The translations under genes and the position numbers were made by a program. 64,000 bases of DNA. Source: Plebeiibacterium sediminum. Its GTDB lineage: Bacteria > Bacteroidota > Bacteroidia > Bacteroidales > Marinilabiliaceae. How positions within the stretch are numbered: position 1 is the stretch's first letter; the number at the start of each line of letters is the position of its first letter. Location: assembly GCF_026013605.1 (NCBI RefSeq), contig NZ_JAPDPJ010000022.1, forward strand, positions 23,202 through 87,201, written 5' to 3'. The notes beneath the pieces are model-generated. The model did no database searches and was not told where the DNA came from. It saw only the letters and a list, made by a program, of their open reading frames with translations. Shown piece by piece: positions 9,210 through 18,246 of this stretch.

Positions 9210-10154
9210 TTATTCTTCAATACTTTTCTTATTAAATAGAGTCCAGCTTAATGATAAACTATAATTGTTTTTTAATGCATTATCTGTAATTAAGTATGCA
9301 AAATCACATGATAATGCACCTAAGTTTATACCTGCACCAATTGAATAATAGTTTAAGCCGATAGATTCATCCAGAAACTGATAGCCTGTGCGTAATGAAA
9401 GCATCGATTTGTATTGGTATTCCAATCCCAAACCACCACCAATTCCCGATGCATCATTAGCTCCGGAAATATGAGATATATCTAAACTACAATTAAAAGC
9501 ATTTGCAATATCTAATTCTTTACTGTATCCTAAACCAACACCAATCGTTAAAGGTAAGGCTACTGATCCGTCATCAAACTCCATGTCACCACCTATATTT
9601 CGCACCATAGCACCATACTCTAATGCTTTATACTTGCTTTTAAACCCCAGGTCAAGGAATATTGTATTGGCATCGTAACCTTGACCGTATTCAGAATTTA
9701 AATAATGTAAAGAAGCTGACAATGCTGTATGATCAGATATTTTATACGCATATCCAATATCAAAAGTATTCTCTTTAGGTGTAAAAGAACTTGGATTATT
9801 TCCGTTATCATCCAATAAAGTATATTTAGGAAGATTAAAAGATCTATATCCAAAGGCAATCTTATGTTTATGGCTTAAACTATAAAATGCAGATAGGGCA
9901 TATATATTATAGTCATCAGAAAAAGTACTGACCCACGGACGATAGGATAGACTTACATCTAATGTTTTGTTATCAATGCTGTTAGCTGCAAGATTTGTAA
10001 ATATGGCATTACTATGATTGGTTGCCAAATAAGTACCTCCCATTGCTACAGAGCGGGTATCTGTAGGAATAGAAATAAATGATCCTGCTTGCGAAAATAT
10101 ATTTGTACACGCATATAAAGCTATGCATGCTGTAAGTAATCTTTTAATGATCAT
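9210..10154 (-). CDS. PorV/PorQ-like outer-membrane beta-barrel protein
   Basis: A 314-residue protein with a signal peptide (cleavage near residue 22, after FSQ). The mature start resembles PorV/PorQ/UPF0164 proteins: SIPTDTRSVAMGG followed by NPAA-like text, here TNLAANS. The remainder alternates amphipathic beta strands (for example DVSLSYRPWV, IAFGYRSF, LSLSWTLF at the C-terminus), consistent with a FadL-like barrel. PorV/PorQ proteins act in type IX secretion. The start codon overlaps the stop of the upstream S8 protease (ATGA), and that protease carries a T9SS tail, so a dedicated export or anchoring partner is plausible. Which subfamily it belongs to cannot be decided by eye. Confidence 0.78.
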   Translation of the reverse strand: MIIKRLLTACIALYACTNIFSQAGSFISIPTDTRSVAMGGTYLATNHSNAIFTNLAANSIDNKTLDVSLSYRPWVSTFSDDYNIYALSAFYSLSHKHKIAFGYRSFNLPKYTLLDDNGNNPSSFTPKENTFDIGYAYKISDHTALSASLHYLNSEYGQGYDANTIFLDLGFKSKYKALEYGAMVRNIGGDMEFDDGSVALPLTIGVGLGYSKELDIANAFNCSLDISHISGANDASGIGGGLGLEYQYKSMLSLRTGYQFLDESIGLNYYSIGAGINLGALSCDFAYLITDNALKNNYSLSLSWTLFNKKSIEE

Positions 10155-12913
10155 AACTTAACTATGTTTCGTTTAATTACTGTATTGTTATAATTAATCT
10201 CTAACTCATATTGCCCGGTTGATAGGTCCGACAAATTTAAACTTCCTGGAGCAAAAGCTGAAATGGAGGTGTTTCTTTGATCGACTAATCCACCATTGCT
10301 GTTATAAATGGATACATTTAATGCTCCATTTACATCTTCACCCATTCTAAAATTCACGATATCAGAAACTGGATTAGGGTAAATATCTATTTCATTACTA
10401 TCATCTCTCACCATCACCTGAAATGTAGCTGTAGCTGTTTCACCTCTTGCATCAGAAGCTGTAATGGTAACTGTTGATAAACCATTAATAACCGGATTTA
10501 TAGTTAATGAATTATATATCTCAGATACATTGATATAATTAGAATTAAAGGTAATATCAAAATCTAAATCTTCACCATCTTCATCCGTAAAGTAATTCAT
10601 TAAAGCAATGTCATAAGCTTTATCCGGATTACCGATATAGTAATTATTAAGGGATTGAGATAAAACCGGAGTGTGATTTTCCAGTATTGTGTATGTAAAA
10701 GGATAGCTAGTTCCCAGTCCAGTTGCATCCTCAGCATATAAGTTAACCTCATAAGTACCCGGATCTGCAGTTAAACCATTGATGGTTATTCTTACTTCGG
10801 AAGTGCTTAATTCAGCAGCTGTAGAGTTTCCGGATTCATCAGTGTAACTCCATGTAAAAGCCTCTTCATCAGGTTCTGTAATAGAAAAAGTCAGATATTT
10901 TGTTTCGTGTGCTTTAACTTCAATGATTGTTTCATTATCAGTAATGATGACAGGAGGCAGGTTAGGATCTGTTGTGGCGCTTACATTAGATGAATAATCG
11001 CCATATGATCCTAAGATATCATATCCCACCACTGAGAAATAGTATGTACTTGCAAAATCTAAATCTGTTATTGTTGCGGATATTGTTTCACCAACTTCAG
11101 CATGCTTGACCAACACGGAGGTTGATGAAATTGCCATACTTTGCGTTGTAACATCATTTTCAGAGAATGGGGATTTTGAATAATAAATCCTGTAGGCACT
11201 GGCCTTATAATCATCTGCATCGGAAGTAACCGACCATGAAAGAGTAGCTTTGTTAGAAGATGCTGTTACGCTTAAATCAGTTACCCTTTCAGGAGGTATA
11301 CTATTGTAATTTGCTAGTGTTGCTGCTGCATTTACTTGTCCCACACCAAGCATTCCTGCATATTCAGTGTTGTAACCATCTATGTCAACCGCACCGCGAT
11401 AAAGTCTTTCCTTTAACATATCAGGAGTAAAGCCTTCACCCCCAAATTCGGAGATAACTAAAGCTGCAACTCCCGAAACATGTGGACAGGCCATTGAAGT
11501 ACCGATCATGTAGACGTAATTATTTTCAGGAGCCGTGCTTGCTATATAACAATCCACATCATATAAATCATTATACTCATCCGATCCTCCTGGAGCAGTA
11601 ATATCTACCCAACTGCCATAATTAGAATAATAAGCTCTGATATAATCAGGAGCACTTGACGCAACAGCAACAACTTTTTCGTACATAGCAGGATATGCTT
11701 TTGTAGATACGTTTTCGTTACCCGCTGCAAAAATTACTATACCACCAGCCATTGGTCCAACCTGATTTCCATTTTCATCAATACCTGCATATTTGATAAA
11801 ATAATCAATGGCTTCTTTCATACTTTGAGGTAATTCAGGAGACTCATCATACCCCCAACTGTTTTGACAGATGACTGCACCATTATCTGCTGCATACTTT
11901 ATGGCTTCTTCAAAGTTTTCAGCACTTATATCTTCACCATCTCTGTCAGATTCAAAAACCTGACACGACATCAGTTTTACTCCAGGAGTTTTAGAATCAC
12001 CACCAGCAATACCACATACTCCAATGCCATTATCATTCATAGCACCAATCGTACCTGCAACATGAGTTCCATGATCGTGAGCTACAATTGTTCCGTTGTA
12101 ATCAACAAAGTTATATCCATAAACGTCATCAGTATAACCGTTATTATCATCATCGGTATTTGTAGCGCCACCATCTTCTGATTGATTGTGCCATATATTA
12201 TTAATCAGGTCTTCGTGATCAACATCGATACCACCATCAATAACAGCAACAATAACCTCTTCGTTACCACGTTGTTTTAACCATGCATCAAACAAATTGA
12301 TATCCGCACCAACAACTGCATCAGTAATGGATCCATCATTATAATAATGCCATTGAGCAGGTAGAAACGTATCGTTAAACGGATATTCTGTATCGGCAGT
12401 TTTACTAGTGCTTTTAAGCGATTTGGTTAATGGTATAGGTCCAAAATCTTTATATGACGTTTTTTGATTTTGTATGGTTCGAATAGGTTCCGTAACAGTA
12501 ACTTCACTTAGTTCTTTAAACTGGCTGATTACTTTAGAAAGAGCAACAACGGAAGTGTCATACTTTACATCATACCATAAATGTAAACCTTCTTTTTGTG
12601 TTCTGGCTTCATATTTTCCACTATAAGGGAAGGTACGTTTAAAAGATTTGGCTCCAATAGAAGATAGCACTTCATCAACCTTGCTAAGGTTGGTTGATAC
12701 CTGATTTGATTTTAAAGAAACAGACAGGCTTTGAGTATTGTATTGGTTTAATTTAATTCGGATAATACCTTGTACTGAATTGGATGCAGTTACAGTATTT
12801 TCTTCTTTTTCTTGCTGATTTACAATTTCATCTTCGTTCCTACAGGAATATAAAAGCGATAATGAAATACATAAAGATACCAGGGAAATTCTGGTTATAA
12901 TTCGTTGAATCAT
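10151..12913 (-). CDS. Subtilisin-family (S8) serine protease with T9SS sorting tail and lipobox
   Basis: A 920-residue cell-surface or secreted protease. The N-terminus has a lipoprotein signal ending LYSC (Cys24). Residues about 45-145 form an inhibitor/propeptide-like region. The S8 domain spans about 185-535 with the full triad: Asp226 in VIDGGID, His281 in HGTHVAG, Ser473 in GTSMACPHVSG, plus the oxyanion Asn399 in AAGNEN. A fibronectin type III-like domain (about 540-650) and two Ig/cadherin-like domains (about 655-835) follow. The C-terminus (about 840-920) is a type A T9SS sorting domain starting IDIYPNPVSD and ending in a basic strand. A lipobox together with a T9SS tail is unusual. 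The gene overlaps the PorV/PorQ-like gene by 4 bp. Substrate unknown. Confidence 0.92.
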   Translation of the reverse strand: MIQRIITRISLVSLCISLSLLYSCRNEDEIVNQQEKEENTVTASNSVQGIIRIKLNQYNTQSLSVSLKSNQVSTNLSKVDEVLSSIGAKSFKRTFPYSGKYEARTQKEGLHLWYDVKYDTSVVALSKVISQFKELSEVTVTEPIRTIQNQKTSYKDFGPIPLTKSLKSTSKTADTEYPFNDTFLPAQWHYYNDGSITDAVVGADINLFDAWLKQRGNEEVIVAVIDGGIDVDHEDLINNIWHNQSEDGGATNTDDDNNGYTDDVYGYNFVDYNGTIVAHDHGTHVAGTIGAMNDNGIGVCGIAGGDSKTPGVKLMSCQVFESDRDGEDISAENFEEAIKYAADNGAVICQNSWGYDESPELPQSMKEAIDYFIKYAGIDENGNQVGPMAGGIVIFAAGNENVSTKAYPAMYEKVVAVASSAPDYIRAYYSNYGSWVDITAPGGSDEYNDLYDVDCYIASTAPENNYVYMIGTSMACPHVSGVAALVISEFGGEGFTPDMLKERLYRGAVDIDGYNTEYAGMLGVGQVNAAATLANYNSIPPERVTDLSVTASSNKATLSWSVTSDADDYKASAYRIYYSKSPFSENDVTTQSMAISSTSVLVKHAEVGETISATITDLDFASTYYFSVVGYDILGSYGDYSSNVSATTDPNLPPVIITDNETIIEVKAHETKYLTFSITEPDEEAFTWSYTDESGNSTAAELSTSEVRITINGLTADPGTYEVNLYAEDATGLGTSYPFTYTILENHTPVLSQSLNNYYIGNPDKAYDIALMNYFTDEDGEDLDFDITFNSNYINVSEIYNSLTINPVINGLSTVTITASDARGETATATFQVMVRDDSNEIDIYPNPVSDIVNFRMGEDVNGALNVSIYNSNGGLVDQRNTSISAFAPGSLNLSDLSTGQYELEINYNNTVIKRNIVKL

Positions 12914-13007
12914 TAATGAAATTTTTAATAAATATGTTTTCGACTTTCTGCAAAATTTATTCCAAAGAAAAGAATTTTAAGCATACTATCTATCTATTAA
13001 TATGAAT

Positions 13008-13045
13008 ATTCGACGAATCATATGATTTTCTCGACCAAATGGTCG
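13008..13045. promoter_or_regulatory. Two short perfect dyads upstream of the protease operon
   Basis: ATTCGACGAAT (13008-13018) and CGACC-AAAT-GGTCG (13032-13045) are perfect inverted repeats with centres about 25 bp apart. They lie 95-132 bp upstream of the protease start, in an otherwise AT-rich 403-bp gap (12914-13316) between the protease start and the HTCS stop. They look like operator half-sites; no regulator is assigned. Nothing else is seen in this gap. Confidence 0.35.
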
Positions 13046-13316
13046 TAATGGAGGGTGTTTGTAGCTATAATAATCTTATTTATCCACTACCTGTATTAAT
13101 TATATAAAGTCATATCTTATTCTTTGAGGTAAATATTTTGTTAACTATTCAAATGTATTTTTAGGAATTAACTAGCTGGGTAATTCTGAATTCAGACCTA
13201 AAAAAGCATGAAACATTTAAACTTCGGAATAATCTGTATTAAGGAATATATTACCTAAGAAACAGTTTGTTATATGGCCTGTTTTATAGAATATAAATGA
13301 ATAGTTGTTACTTTTT

Positions 13317-16300
13317 TTAATTCTGTTTTTGATTACGATAATTAGAAGGCGTTAAGCCATAGTGCTTTTTAAAAGCTCTGCAAAAATAATCTGAATCATT
13401 AAAACCTACCAAACTACTGATCTCGTTTATGGTTTTGGATGTTTCAATTAGTTTTAGAGCCGCATTTTTCATTTTTATTGATTTAACAAACTCAGTAGGA
13501 GTATATCCGGTAATGGTTTTGATTTTCTTATAAAACACGCTGCGCCCATAATTAAACTCTTTTACTATTGAGTCAATAGTAAAATCAGGATCGCTCATAT
13601 GTAATTCTGTATATTTGGTAACCTGCGAAATAAATATGGTATCTTTACCTTTTTCTGATATATTAACGGTACTGGGTAAAGTTTTACTTTTATCACTGAA
13701 TTTATATTCTAATTTTTTACGTTGTTCAATGAGATTTGTAATCCTGGTTTTCAATAATGCGAAACTAAAAGGTTTGGATATATAGTCATCAGCTCCACAC
13801 TCAAACCCCATTTGAATTTGCTCTAATGAAGACTTTGCGGTAAGTAATATAACAGGTATGTGGCTTGTATTAATATTATTTTTTAGATCTCGGGTAACTT
13901 CAAGTCCATCTTTCTCAGGCATCATAATATCAGAAACAACAATGTCAGGTTTTTCATTTGTGGCTATTTCCAAACCTTCTTTACCGTTAGATGCTGTTCT
14001 TACATTAAAATAACTCTTTAAATTATTATATAGATAGGTTCTTAAATCCTGATTATCCTCAATCAGCAAAACACTGGGGGCGTCAGCTCCTGCTGATCTG
14101 GTATTTTTCACCGTCACAGGTTCATTGTGAACTACGTTATTTAAGTGATGAGTTGTATTATTTTCTTTTAGATTTTTACTTTCACTTTTCAGAATTTCAT
14201 TTTTATTATAACTATCCTTATTTACAGGAATGCGAATTGTAAAAGAACTACCAACATTAACTTTACTTGTAACATTTATATCTCCTTTATGAGCATTTAC
14301 CAGTTCCTTAGTTAATGATAGACCAAGCCCGGAGCTTGAATTAAACATTTTATCCGATTTTGAGAAAAGAACAAAACGCTCAAATATATGGTTGATTTCA
14401 TCCTTAGCAATTCCTTTACCCTGATCAGTTACAGAGATAATAAGATCTTCTTTAATTAATGCAATTTTCAGTGAAATTTCTTTTCCTTTTGGAGTATGCT
14501 TAAATGCATTTGAGATAAGATTAAAAGTGATTTTTTCAATCTTGTCTGTATCTATATATCCGAAAATTTCAGTTGGTTCAGATGAGTATTTAAAAACAAT
14601 ATCTTCCTTAATTGCGAGTGTTTCAAATGCGTCAAATATTTCTTTAAAAAACATGGATATATTAACATGCTGAACTGACAAATCTATATGTCCATTTTGT
14701 ATTTTTCTAAAATCAATTAGCTGGTTAATTAAATCCAATATTCGCCCTGTATTTTTTAAGATCTCATTCGCTTTTGATTTAATTTCTTCACTTGCTGAGT
14801 TTTTTCTAATTATATCTTCTGCAGGTCCTTTAATTAAAGTTAATGGTGTCTTTAGTTCGTGGCTTATATTTGTATAAAAGTTTAACTTGTTATTAATACT
14901 AATGTGTTCATTTTTTAATTGATTTTTTAGATCCAATTGTTTTAATATTATAGATCGTAGTTTCCATACTATCAGAATTATAATGAAGAGATAGCCAATA
15001 ATAGCATAACTGGTTTTCCAAAAAGGAGGAGCAATAACAATATCAATTTTTGCAATATTATTGTTACTCACACCTGCACTGTTAGTACCTTTAACTTTAA
15101 ATGTGTATTTCCCCGGTGGTAATCTTTTATAATTAGCAAAATTTGTGTTGCCACAATAATTCCAGGTTTCATCAAAGTTCTCAAGTTTAAATGAGTAATT
15201 TATTTTTTGAGGACTTGAAAAATCAAGTACAGCAAAGTAAAAGGTTAAATAATTTTGAAAATACTTTAATTCCAGATTTGCATTTTCATGTATGTGTTGA
15301 ATACTTTCATCAGATATTTTTACATCAGTAATGCAAATTGGATATTCGATAGTATTATTATGGATAGAGTCAGGTGTAAAACAAGTAATACCATTTAAAT
15401 TTCCAAATAACAATGTGTTATCTGAAATAAATGCGCCTGTATTTTCAGAATATATATACTTTTGAATAGATAGATCTTCTGGGAAATAGGCTTTGATAGA
15501 GGATTCCTTTATTTTTAGTTTATTAATTCCATAATCCGTACTAATCCAAATGTCTTGACTTTTGGGATCTTCCAGTATCTTATAAATAACGTTACTCGAT
15601 AAACCTTGTTTTGTAGTTAGATTTTTCCATCTAAAATCAAAATCTTTAATTTGATTGGTTTTAATGTAATTTATTCCACCTCCATAAGTGCCACAATATA
15701 AAACACTATCCTTACCTTGATAAATACATATAATATCATCATTGTTTAAACTATTTGTATCACCCATTTCACTTTTGAAGGTCTTAAAAACTATTTTTTC
15801 AGCGTTTACAAATTTTTTGTCAACAAAGCTTAATCCGTCTGTAGATCCTATCCAAACATTGCCTTCAATATCTTTATACAGGCATCTTAAAATGTTAGAT
15901 GATATTGAATGAGTGTCTTTGATATTTTCTGAGTAATGTGTAAATGAAATATTATCCAACGGATTTTTGATGATTGACAAGCCTCCGGAATGCGTTGCAG
16001 CCCAAACAATAGAATCATTAATCTCAAGTATATCATAAATATAGTCACTACTTAATGTATTTCTTTTATAAGGATCACGTTTAATATGTACATAGTCAAT
16101 TCTTTCTGTTTTTGATTCATTAATCTTAGAGGTTAGATTTTTTAATATAAAAATACCATCTCCTTTGGTTCCAATCCACAGGTTATTATCATGATCCTCC
16201 ATGATTGAATATATATTCTTAATTTTAAGTCTTTTCAATGATGGTATATCATCAGGAAGTGTAGCTAATAATTTATATGAAGTGTCGTAGCAATAAAGCT

Positions 16301-17714
16301 TTCCCGATTTTGTTCCAGCCCAAATGTTATTGTAACTGTCTACATATAAACCTCTGACTTCATTATTAGTAATAAAATTAGAGTCTTTATCCGGCTGAAG
16401 TATTTTAAAGTTTTGTTCACTGAGCTTTAACTTATTAATACCACCGTTTAAAGTTCCTATCCATAGGTTTTTACAATTATCTTCAAAGAGGCTAAGTACA
16501 TAATTTGATGAAAGTGACTCCGAATTCAACGGATTACTCATGTATTGAGTGAATGTGTTTTTTGATCGATTATATTTACAAATTCCACCACCATATATAC
16601 CTAACCACAAATCATCATTGCTATCTTCAAAGTAAATAAGTTTTTCGGGTTCGCCTAATGATTCTCTGATGTTAGCATTTAAGGAGTGGTAATTTACTTT
16701 TTGAGATTTTAAATTAAATTGAGTTACCCCTTTTTGATCCGTTTCAAACCACACCATATCATGCCTATCAATATACCCGGGAAATATTACATTACTATGC
16801 AGATTTTTGGTGTTATTCGTTTTAAAGGTTTTACAATTATTATTTGAGTAATATGCAAACCCGTTTCCCAGAGTAGAAACTAATATAGAGTTATTAAAAT
16901 ATTTTATATCAGAAATGGGATGGCTATTTTCATATTTTAGCCATGTTAAAGTCGAAATTTTATTTGTGCGATAATTGTATGCAACAATGTTGTTGTGTTG
17001 CGTACCAAGAAGATATAGTGAGTCTGTAATACAATAACACCTGTAGTGATATTTAGGTAGGTTTATATGGCTGCTATCATTCAAAATAGTTATTCCATTA
17101 TTGGTTCCTACCCAGATAGAATTATGCTGTCCTTTGAAAATAAAACTAATTTTAGCTCCCGGGAGAATACTGTTGATATTGATTTTTGTTGCAGATAGAA
17201 TCTCGTTTTTACTTATTATTACCCTAATACACTCATTTTGATGCGTAGTTAAGAGTATTTCATTTTTGCTTTTAATGTAAATATCTTTAATGTGTATTTC
17301 ATTAGTTTTGTTTTCGCTATTTAAAAACGATTTTATATTGTAATAAATATCTTTTTTACTATTATACATAATAGCATTACCATCATAAGTTATGGCCCAT
17401 AAATTTCCAATGCTGTCACATTTAAGATTAAATATTCGATGACTGGCAAGTGAATTTTCATCAATATGATTATGGTAATATTTATGAAAATTTATACCAT
17501 CGTATTTATTCAGTCCGTTTAATGTTCCAAACCACAAATAGCCAATACTATCCTGGCATATACTTCGTACCGAATTATTCGATAATCCTTCGATTCGTTG
17601 ATAGTGTTCAAAAGATATATTTTGACCTGCTATATTTTGTGTTTGTATGTAAATTAATAAAAAATAAAGAGGTATTAATTTACAAACAAGCTTTGTTTTA
17701 ATGGGAATACTCAT
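13317..17714 (-). CDS. Hybrid two-component system regulator (HTCS 1)
   Basis: An inner-membrane one-protein sensor, kinase and transcription factor of the Bacteroidota HTCS family. The frame opens at 17777; the ATG ending at 17714 gives the cleanest signal peptide, and residue numbers here count from 17777. The periplasmic part (to about 920) contains about 14 Reg_prop beta-propeller repeats (pattern YLWFGTLNGLNKY, NLWIGTLNGG, NVWIGSTDGLS) and a Y_Y_Y domain. A membrane helix lies at about 924-942. Then come HisKA (His973 in SHELKTP), HATPase_c, a receiver (Asp1283 in VVSDIMMPEKDG, Lys in YISKPF) and an AraC-type HTH (about 1390-1482). It is divergent from the fasciclin/SusCD operon, so it very likely activates that operon. 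The inducing ligand is unknown. Confidence 0.93.
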   Translation of the reverse strand: MSIPIKTKLVCKLIPLYFLLIYIQTQNIAGQNISFEHYQRIEGLSNNSVRSICQDSIGYLWFGTLNGLNKYDGINFHKYYHNHIDENSLASHRIFNLKCDSIGNLWAITYDGNAIMYNSKKDIYYNIKSFLNSENKTNEIHIKDIYIKSKNEILLTTHQNECIRVIISKNEILSATKININSILPGAKISFIFKGQHNSIWVGTNNGITILNDSSHINLPKYHYRCYCITDSLYLLGTQHNNIVAYNYRTNKISTLTWLKYENSHPISDIKYFNNSILVSTLGNGFAYYSNNNCKTFKTNNTKNLHSNVIFPGYIDRHDMVWFETDQKGVTQFNLKSQKVNYHSLNANIRESLGEPEKLIYFEDSNDDLWLGIYGGGICKYNRSKNTFTQYMSNPLNSESLSSNYVLSLFEDNCKNLWIGTLNGGINKLKLSEQNFKILQPDKDSNFITNNEVRGLYVDSYNNIWAGTKSGKLYCYDTSYKLLATLPDDIPSLKRLKIKNIYSIMEDHDNNLWIGTKGDGIFILKNLTSKINESKTERIDYVHIKRDPYKRNTLSSDYIYDILEINDSIVWAATHSGGLSIIKNPLDNISFTHYSENIKDTHSISSNILRCLYKDIEGNVWIGSTDGLSFVDKKFVNAEKIVFKTFKSEMGDTNSLNNDDIICIYQGKDSVLYCGTYGGGINYIKTNQIKDFDFRWKNLTTKQGLSSNVIYKILEDPKSQDIWISTDYGINKLKIKESSIKAYFPEDLSIQKYIYSENTGAFISDNTLLFGNLNGITCFTPDSIHNNTIEYPICITDVKISDESIQHIHENANLELKYFQNYLTFYFAVLDFSSPQKINYSFKLENFDETWNYCGNTNFANYKRLPPGKYTFKVKGTNSAGVSNNNIAKIDIVIAPPFWKTSYAIIGYLFIIILIVWKLRSIILKQLDLKNQLKNEHISINNKLNFYTNISHELKTPLTLIKGPAEDIIRKNSASEEIKSKANEILKNTGRILDLINQLIDFRKIQNGHIDLSVQHVNISMFFKEIFDAFETLAIKEDIVFKYSSEPTEIFGYIDTDKIEKITFNLISNAFKHTPKGKEISLKIALIKEDLIISVTDQGKGIAKDEINHIFERFVLFSKSDKMFNSSSGLGLSLTKELVNAHKGDINVTSKVNVGSSFTIRIPVNKDSYNKNEILKSESKNLKENNTTHHLNNVVHNEPVTVKNTRSAGADAPSVLLIEDNQDLRTYLYNNLKSYFNVRTASNGKEGLEIATNEKPDIVVSDIMMPEKDGLEVTRDLKNNINTSHIPVILLTAKSSLEQIQMGFECGADDYISKPFSFALLKTRITNLIEQRKKLEYKFSDKSKTLPSTVNISEKGKDTIFISQVTKYTELHMSDPDFTIDSIVKEFNYGRSVFYKKIKTITGYTPTEFVKSIKMKNAALKLIETSKTINEISSLVGFNDSDYFCRAFKKHYGLTPSNYRNQKQN

Positions 17715-18025
17715 CTTATAATATTGCATTTTTCTAATCATAAAATTTGTGTTGGCCCAATGTTTATTTAAGAACAATCACTTTTAAAAATTAGGAAATT
17801 TTAGAGTAATCAATTCGTATAGGCAGCATAGATTAAAAAATGGAAAAGGTTAAAAATGTTACAAAAATATATTTAAGCAATATTAACAAAATATTTAAAA
17901 AATCTATATAAAATAATTACTAATAAAAGATATTTAACTATTTTATATAGGTTAAGTACTGCACTTATATGGTACAGCAGAAGGATGTCAAGTCAAATTG
18001 TTAACCCTGTTAATACGATCAATTG

Positions 18026-18095
18026 ATCAATTCTGATAAAGAATTAAAACCTTGATATAAAATCACTATCAGAATTGATAATCATACAATCAAGG
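18026..18095. promoter_or_regulatory. Interleaved inverted repeats in the HTCS 1/fasciclin intergenic region
   Basis: A perfect 13-bp inverted repeat, ATCAATTCTGATA (18026-18038) and TATCAGAATTGAT (18067-18079), is interleaved with a 7-bp pair, CCTTGAT (18050-18056) and ATCAAGG (18089-18095). The order is A-B-A'-B', which is the topology of an RNA pseudoknot or of overlapping operators. It lies in the 532-bp region between the divergent HTCS 1 and the fasciclin/SusCD operon, about 150-220 bp before the start codon. A weaker inverted pair CATGT/ACATG is at 18145-18160. A binding site for HTCS 1 is a reasonable guess. Confidence 0.55.
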
Positions 18096-18246
18096 GAAGA
18101 TTTTACATCTTTCGCACAAAATCCACATGCTATAATCAGTTTTTCATGTATCAGCACATGTAAAAATCCAGTTTCTAAACGTCACGGTTAAATACTTTTA
18201 CACAAAAGTTAATATATGTTATTATGTATCAAATAATATTAAACCT

